A program made the position numbers and the translations under genes. The notes under the pieces are model-generated. The model worked only from the letters and a program-made list of their open reading frames with translations, was not told the DNA's origin and did no database searches. From Lachnospiraceae bacterium UBA6987 (GTDB taxonomy: Bacteria; Bacillota; Clostridia; Lachnospirales; Lachnospiraceae): a stretch of 5,674 nt of DNA. This document shows, piece after piece, positions 1-5,066 of the stretch; within the stretch, counting starts at the first letter, position 1, and each line of letters starts with the position of its first letter. The stretch is taken from assembly GCA_002449955.1 (NCBI GenBank), contig DJYD01000049.1:2836-8509 (forward strand), read 5' to 3'.

Positions 1-29
1 TTGACCGAGGCCCGATTTTTTTATATCTT
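1..29 (+). promoter_or_regulatory. possible promoter or terminator tail before the ATPase gene
   Basis: TTGACC at 1-6 is one base from the -35 consensus, and TATCTT at 24-29 lies 17 bases downstream as a poor -10. The same stretch contains CCCG followed by seven T (16-22), which could instead be the 3' arm and T-run of an intrinsic terminator whose other arm lies left of the window. The two readings cannot be separated from this window. Confidence 0.22.
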
Positions 30-52
30 GAACAAAGAAAGGAGCATCTATT

Positions 53-1066
53 ATGTATATTCATTATGATAAAAACGGATACATTTCCATCCCTGATATT
101 TTAAAATGCGGGCAACCGTTTATCTTCGTCACCGGCGGACGCGGTACCGGCAAGACCTACGGAGCATTGAAATATGTCCTGCAGTCCGGCCGGCGCTTTA
201 TGTGGATGAGACGCACCCAGGGCGAGACGGATATGATAAACAAGCCCGAATTCCAGCCGTTCAAGGTCCTGAATGAAGACTTTGACCGAAATATCCAACC
301 GCACCCGATCAGCAAGGGAAGCGCTGCGTTTATCGATGAGGACGCGGACGGTGACCCGCTCGGATATACCTGCGCATTATCCACGATCGCGAATATGCGC
401 GGTTTCGACGCTTCGGATGTGGAGCTGCTGATCTATGATGAATTTATCCCGGAACGACATAAGTCATCGATGAAAGCGGAAGGTGATGCGCTGCTGAATG
501 CATATGAAACATTAAACAGAAATCGTGAGCTGCAGGGCCGTCCGCCGATGCAGCTGCTGGCGCTGTCAAACTCGAACAACCTGGACAATGCGATCTTCAA
601 CGATCTGGGTCTGGTAGATATTGCCGAACAGATGGAAACGCTGGAAAAGGATGAGTGGATCGATGAGGAACGCGGGCTTGCGATCTTCTTCCTGAACCGG
701 TCTCCGGTCTCCAGCAAAAAGGGAAAGACCGCCCTTTATAAGTTTGCTGCCGGATCATCCTATAATGAAATGGCGCTTTCCAATCAGTTCAACGACTTCC
801 GGGAGCATAGATCCGTGAAACGGAATTTAAACGAATATGTACCCATTGCACAGGTAGGCGAGCTCTGCATCTACCGGCACAAGTCAAATCATCGGTATTA
901 TGGAACGCGTAAGAAATCAGGCGTATTCCGAAATATTTACACGAACAGCGACAAGGATCAGCTTGCATTCGTCCGGGCGTATCCGCTTCTTTACGATCTG
1001 TATCTGCGAAGAAAGATAGACTTTTCCGACTATGCTTCCGAGATCCTGTTCCGGAGACTGTATTGA
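53..1066 (+). CDS. DNA packaging ATPase (phi29 gp16-like)
   Basis: This is the ATPase that drives genomic DNA into the prohead through the portal. At 337 residues it is close to phi29 gp16 (about 330) and much shorter than classical large terminases, which carry a full nuclease. The Walker A motif GGRGTGKT is at residues 28-35 (K34, T35). The Walker B motif ELLIYDEF is near 124-131, with D129 and E130 as the likely Mg-binding and catalytic acids. The LALSNSNN stretch at 169-176 fits the coupling/sensor strand, and the NRNRE segment at 155-159 is a plausible site for an inter-subunit arginine finger (inference from phi29 R146). The basic, aromatic C-terminal third would correspond to the vestigial nuclease-like, RNA-binding domain. 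The ATG start follows a GAAAGGAG ribosome binding site at 37-44 with 8 bases of spacing. The stop codon overlaps a TTGACA element, and a structured RNA that may be its partner lies just downstream. Confidence 0.93.
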   Translation: MYIHYDKNGYISIPDILKCGQPFIFVTGGRGTGKTYGALKYVLQSGRRFMWMRRTQGETDMINKPEFQPFKVLNEDFDRNIQPHPISKGSAAFIDEDADGDPLGYTCALSTIANMRGFDASDVELLIYDEFIPERHKSSMKAEGDALLNAYETLNRNRELQGRPPMQLLALSNSNNLDNAIFNDLGLVDIAEQMETLEKDEWIDEERGLAIFFLNRSPVSSKKGKTALYKFAAGSSYNEMALSNQFNDFREHRSVKRNLNEYVPIAQVGELCIYRHKSNHRYYGTRKKSGVFRNIYTNSDKDQLAFVRAYPLLYDLYLRRKIDFSDYASEILFRRLY

Positions 1067-1091
1067 CAATTTATAAATAATATGTTAACTG
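1063..1091 (+). promoter_or_regulatory. candidate promoter for the structured RNA and lysis genes
   Basis: A perfect -35 hexamer TTGACA (1063-1068) overlaps the ATPase TGA stop. The spacer is very AT-rich, and a TATG extended -10 element (1081-1084) is followed by TAACTG at 1086-1091, giving 17-bp spacing. The -10 hexamer itself is weak. Transcription would begin around 1097-1099, which is where the 11-bp closing helix of the downstream RNA begins. That coincidence supports a dedicated promoter, but the poor -10 keeps confidence moderate. GTTAAC at 1084-1089 is a short palindrome of no known meaning here. Confidence 0.42.
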
Positions 1092-1178
1092 AAATCATAG
1101 GGCCGGTGCGCCGTAGGACAGGTCCCGGAAGGACCGGCGCTGTACTTGCTCCGGTACGATCAACCGGCCCTATAATTT
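1092..1178 (+). ncRNA. candidate packaging RNA (pRNA-like three-way junction)
   Basis: The stretch folds almost completely into a closed three-way junction. Helix A is 1097-1107 with 1163-1173, 11 perfect pairs, extended by four more (1092-1095 with 1175-1178) past a single C/A mismatch. Arm 1 has an outer helix 1108-1112/1136-1140 (GCGCC/GGCGC) and an inner helix 1121-1125/1131-1135 (GGUCC/GGACC), separated by an 8-nt bulge on the 5' side only (GUAGGACA, 1113-1120) and capped by CGGAA. Arm 2 is a small hairpin, 1141-1145/1154-1158, with loop UUGCUCCG (1146-1153). Four unpaired bases (1159-1162) close the junction. Phi29 pRNA has the same order: helix A, helix C with the CE bulge on its 5' side, helix E, then the D hairpin. 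It forms a ring on the portal and carries the gp16 ATPase, encoded immediately upstream here. Primary sequence is not like phi29 pRNA and the core is shorter (87 against about 117-120 nt). Alternatives are a regulatory leader of the lysis genes or an unrelated structured RNA. Confidence 0.68.
1171..1176 (+). promoter_or_regulatory. isolated TATAAT, possible -10 for the lysis genes
   Basis: An exact TATAAT sits at the 3' end of helix A of the RNA candidate, upstream of the holin ribosome binding site. No convincing -35 is present: TTGCTC at 1146-1151 is 19 bases away and matches at three positions. It may be a weak promoter for the holin-lysin-head genes, or only the AT-rich end of the RNA. 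Confidence 0.2.
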
Positions 1179-1182
1179 AAAT

Positions 1183-1194
1183 AAGGAGGGCCGG
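1183..1194 (+). promoter_or_regulatory. holin ribosome binding site with competing pairing
   Basis: AAGGAGGG (1183-1190) is a strong ribosome binding site for the ATG at 1197. The bases GGGCCGG at 1188-1194 repeat the 5' arm of helix A (1100-1106), so they can pair perfectly over 7 bases with CCGGCCC at 1164-1170, the 3' arm of that helix. Formation of the RNA fold and blocking of the holin ribosome binding site would therefore be mutually exclusive. The pairing is visible in the sequence; a regulatory role is inference. Confidence 0.5.
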
Positions 1195-1196
1195 CC

Positions 1197-1415
1197 ATGG
1201 ATCTTTCACAGCTTACGCCGATTATTTCTTCCCTGGGCTTTCCGATCGCTGCATGCATCGCCCTTTTCTATTATCTGAACAAAGAGCGCGAGAACCATAA
1301 GGAAGAAATTGACACATTGAAAAACTGCATCAATGAAAACAATAACGTTCTGTCAGCGCTGAAAACGCTGCTGGAGTCTATCGAAAGGAGGATCGATAAC
1401 ATTGGCCGTGATTAA
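1197..1415 (+). CDS. putative holin (one membrane segment plus coiled coil)
   Basis: A 72-residue protein with one hydrophobic segment at about residues 7-27 (from TPIISSLG to the FYY), followed by a charged, heptad-like helix from about residue 29 to the end that is rich in Glu, Lys, Leu and Ile. This layout, a short N-terminal membrane anchor with a cytoplasmic coiled coil, matches small BhlA/UviB-type holin-like proteins of Firmicutes phages rather than the two-segment phi29 gp14. Its role would be to oligomerise in the host inner membrane and time lysis. The position immediately before, and overlapping, the endolysin gene is the main support. The start is set by a strong ribosome binding site at 1183-1190. 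No family-specific motif is diagnostic, so another small membrane protein is possible. Confidence 0.75.
   Translation: MDLSQLTPIISSLGFPIAACIALFYYLNKERENHKEEIDTLKNCINENNNVLSALKTLLESIERRIDNIGRD
1384..1391 (+). promoter_or_regulatory. ribosome binding site deciding the TTG start of the endolysin
   Basis: AAAGGAGG lies inside the end of the holin gene, 10 bases before the TTG at 1402. No ATG is available near the conserved GIDISHW start of the GH25 domain. The alternative GTG at 1408 would be 16 bases away, so TTG is the better start. Confidence 0.7.
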
Positions 1416-2031
1416 AGAAGGCATTGACATCAGCCACTGGAATAATGACGCGGGCCCGATCGACTTCCGGAAGGTCGCTGCATCCGGTATCAGCTTCGTC
1501 ATTATCAAAGCCGGCGGAAGTGATGCGGGCTTTTATAAAGATAAAAATTTCGAAGCGAATTACGCAGCTGCCACCGCTGCCGGTCTGGACGTAGGAGCCT
1601 ATTATTTTATCGGGCCGAAGATGCTCACGAAAAAGGACGCGGAAGCCGATGCGAAAAGGTTCTATAACATCATCAAAGACAAAAAATTTTCCATGCCCAT
1701 ATACCTTGACTTGGAAACGTCGGACCCTAAGGACAAGGCTGCTGCAACATCAGCAGCTGCCGACTTTTGCAAGTGGCTGGAAAAGAAAGGCTACTTTGTC
1801 GGTATTTATGCGTCGGATATTTCCGGCTTCCGTGATCGTGTTGACGGTTCTAAACTTACACGTTTTACGCTGTGGGTAGCCCGTTACGGGCGCGAACCGT
1901 CCCGCGCATATGACGTATGGCAGTACACGTCTACCGGGCGCGTCCCCGGCATTCATGGAAACGTGGACCGCAATTACATGGTGCGTGATCTTCCGGCAAT
2001 CATTCGGAAGGCTCATAAAAATAATTATTAA
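1402..2031 (+). CDS. endolysin, GH25 muramidase (lysozyme)
   Basis: This enzyme hydrolyses the beta-1,4 bond between N-acetylmuramic acid and N-acetylglucosamine in host peptidoglycan, releasing progeny once the holin opens the membrane. The 209 residues are a complete glycoside hydrolase family 25 barrel. The GIDISHWN start gives Asp9. The strand motif YLDLET at 101-106 carries Asp103 and the probable acid catalyst Glu105. The late WQYTSTG motif (173-179) followed by HGNVDRNY (185-192) is the typical end of the fold. No C-terminal cell-wall-binding repeats or LysM/SH3 domain follow, so this is a catalytic-domain-only lysin. It has no signal peptide, consistent with holin-dependent export. 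Translation starts at TTG and overlaps the holin gene by 14 bases in another frame, suggesting translational coupling. Family assignment is very secure. Confidence 0.95.
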   Translation: MAVIKEGIDISHWNNDAGPIDFRKVAASGISFVIIKAGGSDAGFYKDKNFEANYAAATAAGLDVGAYYFIGPKMLTKKDAEADAKRFYNIIKDKKFSMPIYLDLETSDPKDKAAATSAAADFCKWLEKKGYFVGIYASDISGFRDRVDGSKLTRFTLWVARYGREPSRAYDVWQYTSTGRVPGIHGNVDRNYMVRDLPAIIRKAHKNNY

Positions 2032-2050
2032 GATCTGAAAGGAGCAAATT

Positions 2051-2389
2051 ATGAACACTGAAAACGTACTTGCTTTGATCAATGCAGGCTTTACCGTGGA
2101 CGAGGTCCGCAGGATGATGGCCGACCCTGCCGAGCCGGAAGCGCCGGCGGAGCCGGCACCCGCTCCGGATCCGGAACCCGAACCCGCTCCCGATCCGGCT
2201 CCTGCACCGGGGAAAGACCCGGTCGAGCTTCTGCAGACGATCGAAGCGCTGCGTCAGCAGATCGAGGATCTGCGCTCTACTTTTTCCGCTGCTGCAGTCA
2301 GACAGGACAATTTCGGCGGACCTGATAAAGAAAGCGTCGGGGATGTCCTCACTGCAATTATAAATCCAAAAACCAAAAAGGAGGTTTAA
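2051..2389 (+). CDS. putative head scaffold protein
   Basis: A small acidic protein of 112 residues directly upstream of the capsid gene, the position and size class of phi29 scaffold gp7 (98 residues). Three parts are visible: a predicted N-terminal helical segment (residues 1-24, ENVLALINAGFTVDEV), a Pro/Ala/Glu/Asp linker at about 26-57 built from repeating acid-Pro and Ala-Pro units, and a helix at about 57-80 with coiled-coil spacing (LLQTIEALRQQIEDL), then a short tail ending KTKKEV. The linker makes it unlike gp7 in sequence. The ribosome binding site AAAGGAG is at 2038-2044. The 3' end encodes the capsid gene's ribosome binding site, and only 3 bases separate the genes, so the two are probably translated together. 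Scaffolding is inferred from position, size and helical content; a head decoration or other minor virion protein is possible. Confidence 0.55.
   Translation: MNTENVLALINAGFTVDEVRRMMADPAEPEAPAEPAPAPDPEPEPAPDPAPAPGKDPVELLQTIEALRQQIEDLRSTFSAAAVRQDNFGGPDKESVGDVLTAIINPKTKKEV
2126..2221 (+). repeat. degenerate Pro/acid/Ala-coding repeat tract
   Basis: This in-frame tract encodes residues 26-57 of the putative scaffold as alternating Pro with Ala, Glu or Asp. At DNA level it is an imperfect array of short GC-rich units based on GAGCCGG, GCTCCGG and GATCCGG-like words. Such tracts can change length by slippage, so linker length may vary among related phages. Confidence 0.6.
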
Positions 2390-2392
2390 TAA

Positions 2393-3568
2393 ATGGCTGC
2401 TAATGATCTTACTTTCGAGCAGATCGTAACTGTTCTGAATTCTATCGCCCAGCAGGCCACCGGACAGGCACAGCTGACCGCGACGAACACGAGCGACTTT
2501 ATCACGGTCGCGCAGACCACCCTGAAGGCGGGCGCTGACCCGATCATGAACGCGATCAGCCAGACCCTGAGCAAGACGATCTTCTCGATCCGTCCTTACT
2601 TTGAGAAATTCCAGGGCCTGCGAGTGGACTCTATCCGCTGGGGAAACCACGTCAGGAAGCTGTCTCCCGTTGACCGGCCGTTCATCCAGGCTGACAAATG
2701 GAACCTGACCGACGGATCGACTGTGGATCCGTTCGTGATCCGTCAGCCGGAAATCCTGCAGACGAATTTCTACGGTGCTGACACTTACGCGGATGAGTTG
2801 ACCGTCTTCGATGATCAGCTGGATAACGCGTTCAAGGGACCGGATGAGTTCGGCAGCTTCATTTCCATGATCATGTCGAATATCACCGACAAGCACGCCC
2901 AGGCGCGTGAAGCCCTGGCAAGAGCCTGTATCGCGAACCTGATCGGCGGTAAGGTGGCGGGTGACTCCGGAAACGTCATTCATCTGCTGGCTGAGTATAA
3001 CACCGCAACGGGAATTACTCCGGCCCTGACCACTCAGACGGTTCTGCAGCCCGCGAATTATGCCCCGTTTATGCAGTGGGTCTACGCGCGGATCGCAGAG
3101 ATGTCTTCGAAGCTGACCGAGCGAACCACGAAGTATCATATCAATGTGACCGGCAAGCCGATCGCACGACATACGCCGATGGAGCGCCAGAAGGTATTCA
3201 TGTACGCCCCGGCCCGCTACCAGATCGATGCGCGTGTTCTGGCTGACACGTATCATGATACGTTCCTGCGCTTCGCAGCGGATGAGACGGTCAACTACTG
3301 GCAGGCGATCGACGACCCCGCAGCGATCAACGTGAAGCCCACCTACATGGGCAGCAACGGCGCTCTGACCACGCCTGCGAACGCTGCGAAGACCGATAAT
3401 ATCTTCGCGGTCCTGATGGATGAGGAAGCTGCCGGTTATACGACCATCCATGAGAAGATGGGAAGCATTTACAATCCGCGCGGTGAATATTCGAATATCT
3501 TCTGGTCGTTCGACCTGCGTTACTGGAACGACTTCACGGAGAATTGTGTGGTGTTCCTGCTTGACTAA
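2393..3568 (+). CDS. major capsid protein
   Basis: The main shell subunit of the prohead, expected to have the HK97 fold. At 391 residues it is shorter than phi29 gp8 (448 with its C-terminal Ig-like domain) and nearer the compact capsid proteins of other small podoviruses; no Ig-like extension is seen. Visible parts are a helical N-terminal region (about 1-65), a strand-rich segment at about 75-130 that could be the E-loop region, a long helix at about 152-186 fitting the HK97 spine helix, and a strand-rich C-terminus around 365-391 (SNIFWSFDLRYWNDFTENCVVFLLD). The family call rests on overall character, size and a position between a scaffold-like gene and the tail and portal genes. The ATG at 2393 is 8 bases after AAAGGAGG (2377-2384), which lies inside the previous gene. 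It is one of the more GC-rich and regular coding stretches, as expected for a highly expressed gene. Confidence 0.87.
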   Translation: MAANDLTFEQIVTVLNSIAQQATGQAQLTATNTSDFITVAQTTLKAGADPIMNAISQTLSKTIFSIRPYFEKFQGLRVDSIRWGNHVRKLSPVDRPFIQADKWNLTDGSTVDPFVIRQPEILQTNFYGADTYADELTVFDDQLDNAFKGPDEFGSFISMIMSNITDKHAQAREALARACIANLIGGKVAGDSGNVIHLLAEYNTATGITPALTTQTVLQPANYAPFMQWVYARIAEMSSKLTERTTKYHINVTGKPIARHTPMERQKVFMYAPARYQIDARVLADTYHDTFLRFAADETVNYWQAIDDPAAINVKPTYMGSNGALTTPANAAKTDNIFAVLMDEEAAGYTTIHEKMGSIYNPRGEYSNIFWSFDLRYWNDFTENCVVFLLD

Positions 3569-3579
3569 AGGAGGTCTGC

Positions 3580-5055
3580 ATGGCTTTCGAGGTTCGATTT
3601 TTCAAATTCTCGAAGCGTGAAAATTCAACAGCCCTTCCGGACGTGACCGGAGGGGCTGTCTTTCAATGCACGCTGAAAGATAACTGTTCCCTGAACAATC
3701 CTATCATTAAACTGGAACTGCGGAACTCCGGCGGAAACTTCGACCCGAACATGTGGCCGGATTATAATTATTGTTGGGTGAAGCCATGGAATAAATTTTT
3801 CTTTGTTTCCGACTGGACGAACGACGGCCCGCTTTGGAATGCGCACTGCACGATCGATGCGCTTGCATCCCATCGTTCCGAGATCCTGAACAGCACGCAA
3901 TATGTAGCATATTCCTCGGTATCGGGTGGATCCTGGCTTGCTGATACGCGCATCCCGCTTTTGAAGGATGCCACTGTTTCCACAGCTTCAGCATCTCTTT
4001 CTGGTCTGTTCACAAATGGTGGTTTGTATATTCTCTCATATATCGGAAAAGAAACAACGGGACTTGTTGCACTTGGTGACGCATCGCTGAAAACGCTGCT
4101 TGACGCGATCGCTGGCAGCACTGACGAATTCGATCAGGACACCATTGATCAGGTAAATCATTATTATGGAGGAAGCGCACCACTGTCTGCGGAAGAGGCT
4201 CTTTATGCCATGTCGCAGGTGGCTACAAGAAATGATATTTTGGGCAAAGCGTATTCAACCGCGCCGAGCTGCCTCCGAAGTTGCATCTACACACCCCTGG
4301 TAGTACCGGGATCCCCGGACACCCGAATATGGCTCGGTAACTTTGACACGAATGTCACCGGCATCGGGCTGAAGGGAACCCCGATCACCGGAAGCGTAAG
4401 CGTAAATATCCCCTGGCAGCATTCTGATTGGAGGCGAGGGGTATGTGAGCAAGTATATCTGTATATCCCGCTTGTAGGTATGGTGTCTATTTCGGCGGAT
4501 TCGATCGTAAGTGAAAGCGCTCTCACAATCGAATATTCCTACACGCTGACAGATGCCACGATCGCTTTCCGAGTCCTTGCAGGAAATCAGGTCATAGGGA
4601 CCTACGGCGGAAGCTGTGCGATCAATTACCCGCTGGGTGTAAACCAGCAGGCAAGCGCCGGACAGGTTCTGCAGTCTGTTATGGCAGGAGTTACGCAAAC
4701 CGTCTCCGCAGGCATTACCGGCAATATCGGCGGAGTGGTGGCTGGCATTGCCACGACAGCCTATAATGCGCTGGATACGGCGCTGACTTCGCACCCTTCG
4801 AGCGTCGGCGGTATCGGTGGCGGAGCCGGTTCCGGACTGAACAGAAACGTGATATGTTTCACGGTCAGCCATGATACGGTGATCGCGCCTTCCGCGATGG
4901 CTGCTACGATGGGAGTGCCTACGATGCAGCCGATACAGCTTTCCAGCGCTTCCGGGTATTGTCAGTGCGTCAACGCGCATGTGTCAGCGAATGCGAGCCT
5001 GGAAGAACTTTCCGCTATTACGGCGCACCTGAACAGCGGATTTTATATTGAATAG
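3580..5055 (+). CDS. tail knob / distal tail tube protein (phi29 gp9-like)
   Basis: Forms the distal tail tube that crosses the envelope and opens the host membrane for DNA. The 491 residues have the gp9-type layout. The N-terminal part (1-105) has the pattern of strands leading to WNKFFFVSDWTNDGPLWN (70-87), then HCTIDALASHRSEI (89-102), which matches the region in gp9 where a tube strand is followed by an 'EIDVLQTW' type helix. The centre (about 110-345) is strand-rich with an acidic insert at 165-225. A long Gly/Ala/Val/Thr segment at about 354-421 replaces ordered sequence and corresponds to the membrane-active loop of gp9. The C-terminus (GYCQCVNAHVSANASLEELS...SGFYIE) is the typical ending of this family in small gut podoviruses. 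Eleven cysteines are present. The start is set by AAAGGAGGT at 3567-3575, which overlaps the capsid stop codon. Confidence 0.88.
   Translation: MAFEVRFFKFSKRENSTALPDVTGGAVFQCTLKDNCSLNNPIIKLELRNSGGNFDPNMWPDYNYCWVKPWNKFFFVSDWTNDGPLWNAHCTIDALASHRSEILNSTQYVAYSSVSGGSWLADTRIPLLKDATVSTASASLSGLFTNGGLYILSYIGKETTGLVALGDASLKTLLDAIAGSTDEFDQDTIDQVNHYYGGSAPLSAEEALYAMSQVATRNDILGKAYSTAPSCLRSCIYTPLVVPGSPDTRIWLGNFDTNVTGIGLKGTPITGSVSVNIPWQHSDWRRGVCEQVYLYIPLVGMVSISADSIVSESALTIEYSYTLTDATIAFRVLAGNQVIGTYGGSCAINYPLGVNQQASAGQVLQSVMAGVTQTVSAGITGNIGGVVAGIATTAYNALDTALTSHPSSVGGIGGGAGSGLNRNVICFTVSHDTVIAPSAMAATMGVPTMQPIQLSSASGYCQCVNAHVSANASLEELSAITAHLNSGFYIE
3628..3663 (+). terminator. intragenic terminator-like hairpin at the start of the tail gene
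   Basis: Bases 3628-3640 pair with 3647-3659 over 13 positions, twelve Watson-Crick pairs and one G-U, around a 6-nt loop (ACGTGA), then CTTTC. The stem is GC-rich and preceded by an A-rich stretch. It lies in codons 17-27 of the tail gene (TALPDVTGGAV), just after the capsid gene. The T-run is short (three T), so it is either a leaky intrinsic terminator that lowers expression after the capsid gene or an RNA-processing or stability element. Confidence 0.45.
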
Positions 5056-5063
5056 GAGGTGAT
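5054..5063 (+). promoter_or_regulatory. full-length ribosome binding site of the collar/portal gene
   Basis: AGGAGGTGAT is complementary over all ten bases to the 3' end of bacterial 16S rRNA. It begins within the tail gene's TAG stop and sets the ATG at 5067. The longer-than-usual match suggests strong initiation. ATG at 5062 is followed at once by CAA TGA and cannot be the start. Confidence 0.75.
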
Positions 5064-5066
5064 GCA

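Noticed and set aside
1189..1196. GGCCGGCC palindrome just before the holin start
   Set aside because: Eight-base palindromes are not informative alone; it is explained by the repeated helix A sequence next to the start codon, and no recombination or integration context is present.
1649..1879. Plus-strand frame of 76 codons inside the endolysin gene
   Set aside because: It overlaps the GH25 catalytic region in another frame and has no ribosome binding site or domain features.
2000..3451. Long open frame of 483 codons on the minus strand opposite scaffold and capsid genes
   Set aside because: The product is Arg/Ser/Asp-rich with no recognisable fold. It mirrors the codon bias of two well-supported + strand genes, and every other gene in the window is on the + strand.
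4255..4980. Minus-strand open frame of 241 codons opposite the tail gene
   Set aside because: It is rich in Arg, Ser, Tyr and His without domain character and lies wholly inside the well-supported tail gene, so it is a shadow frame.
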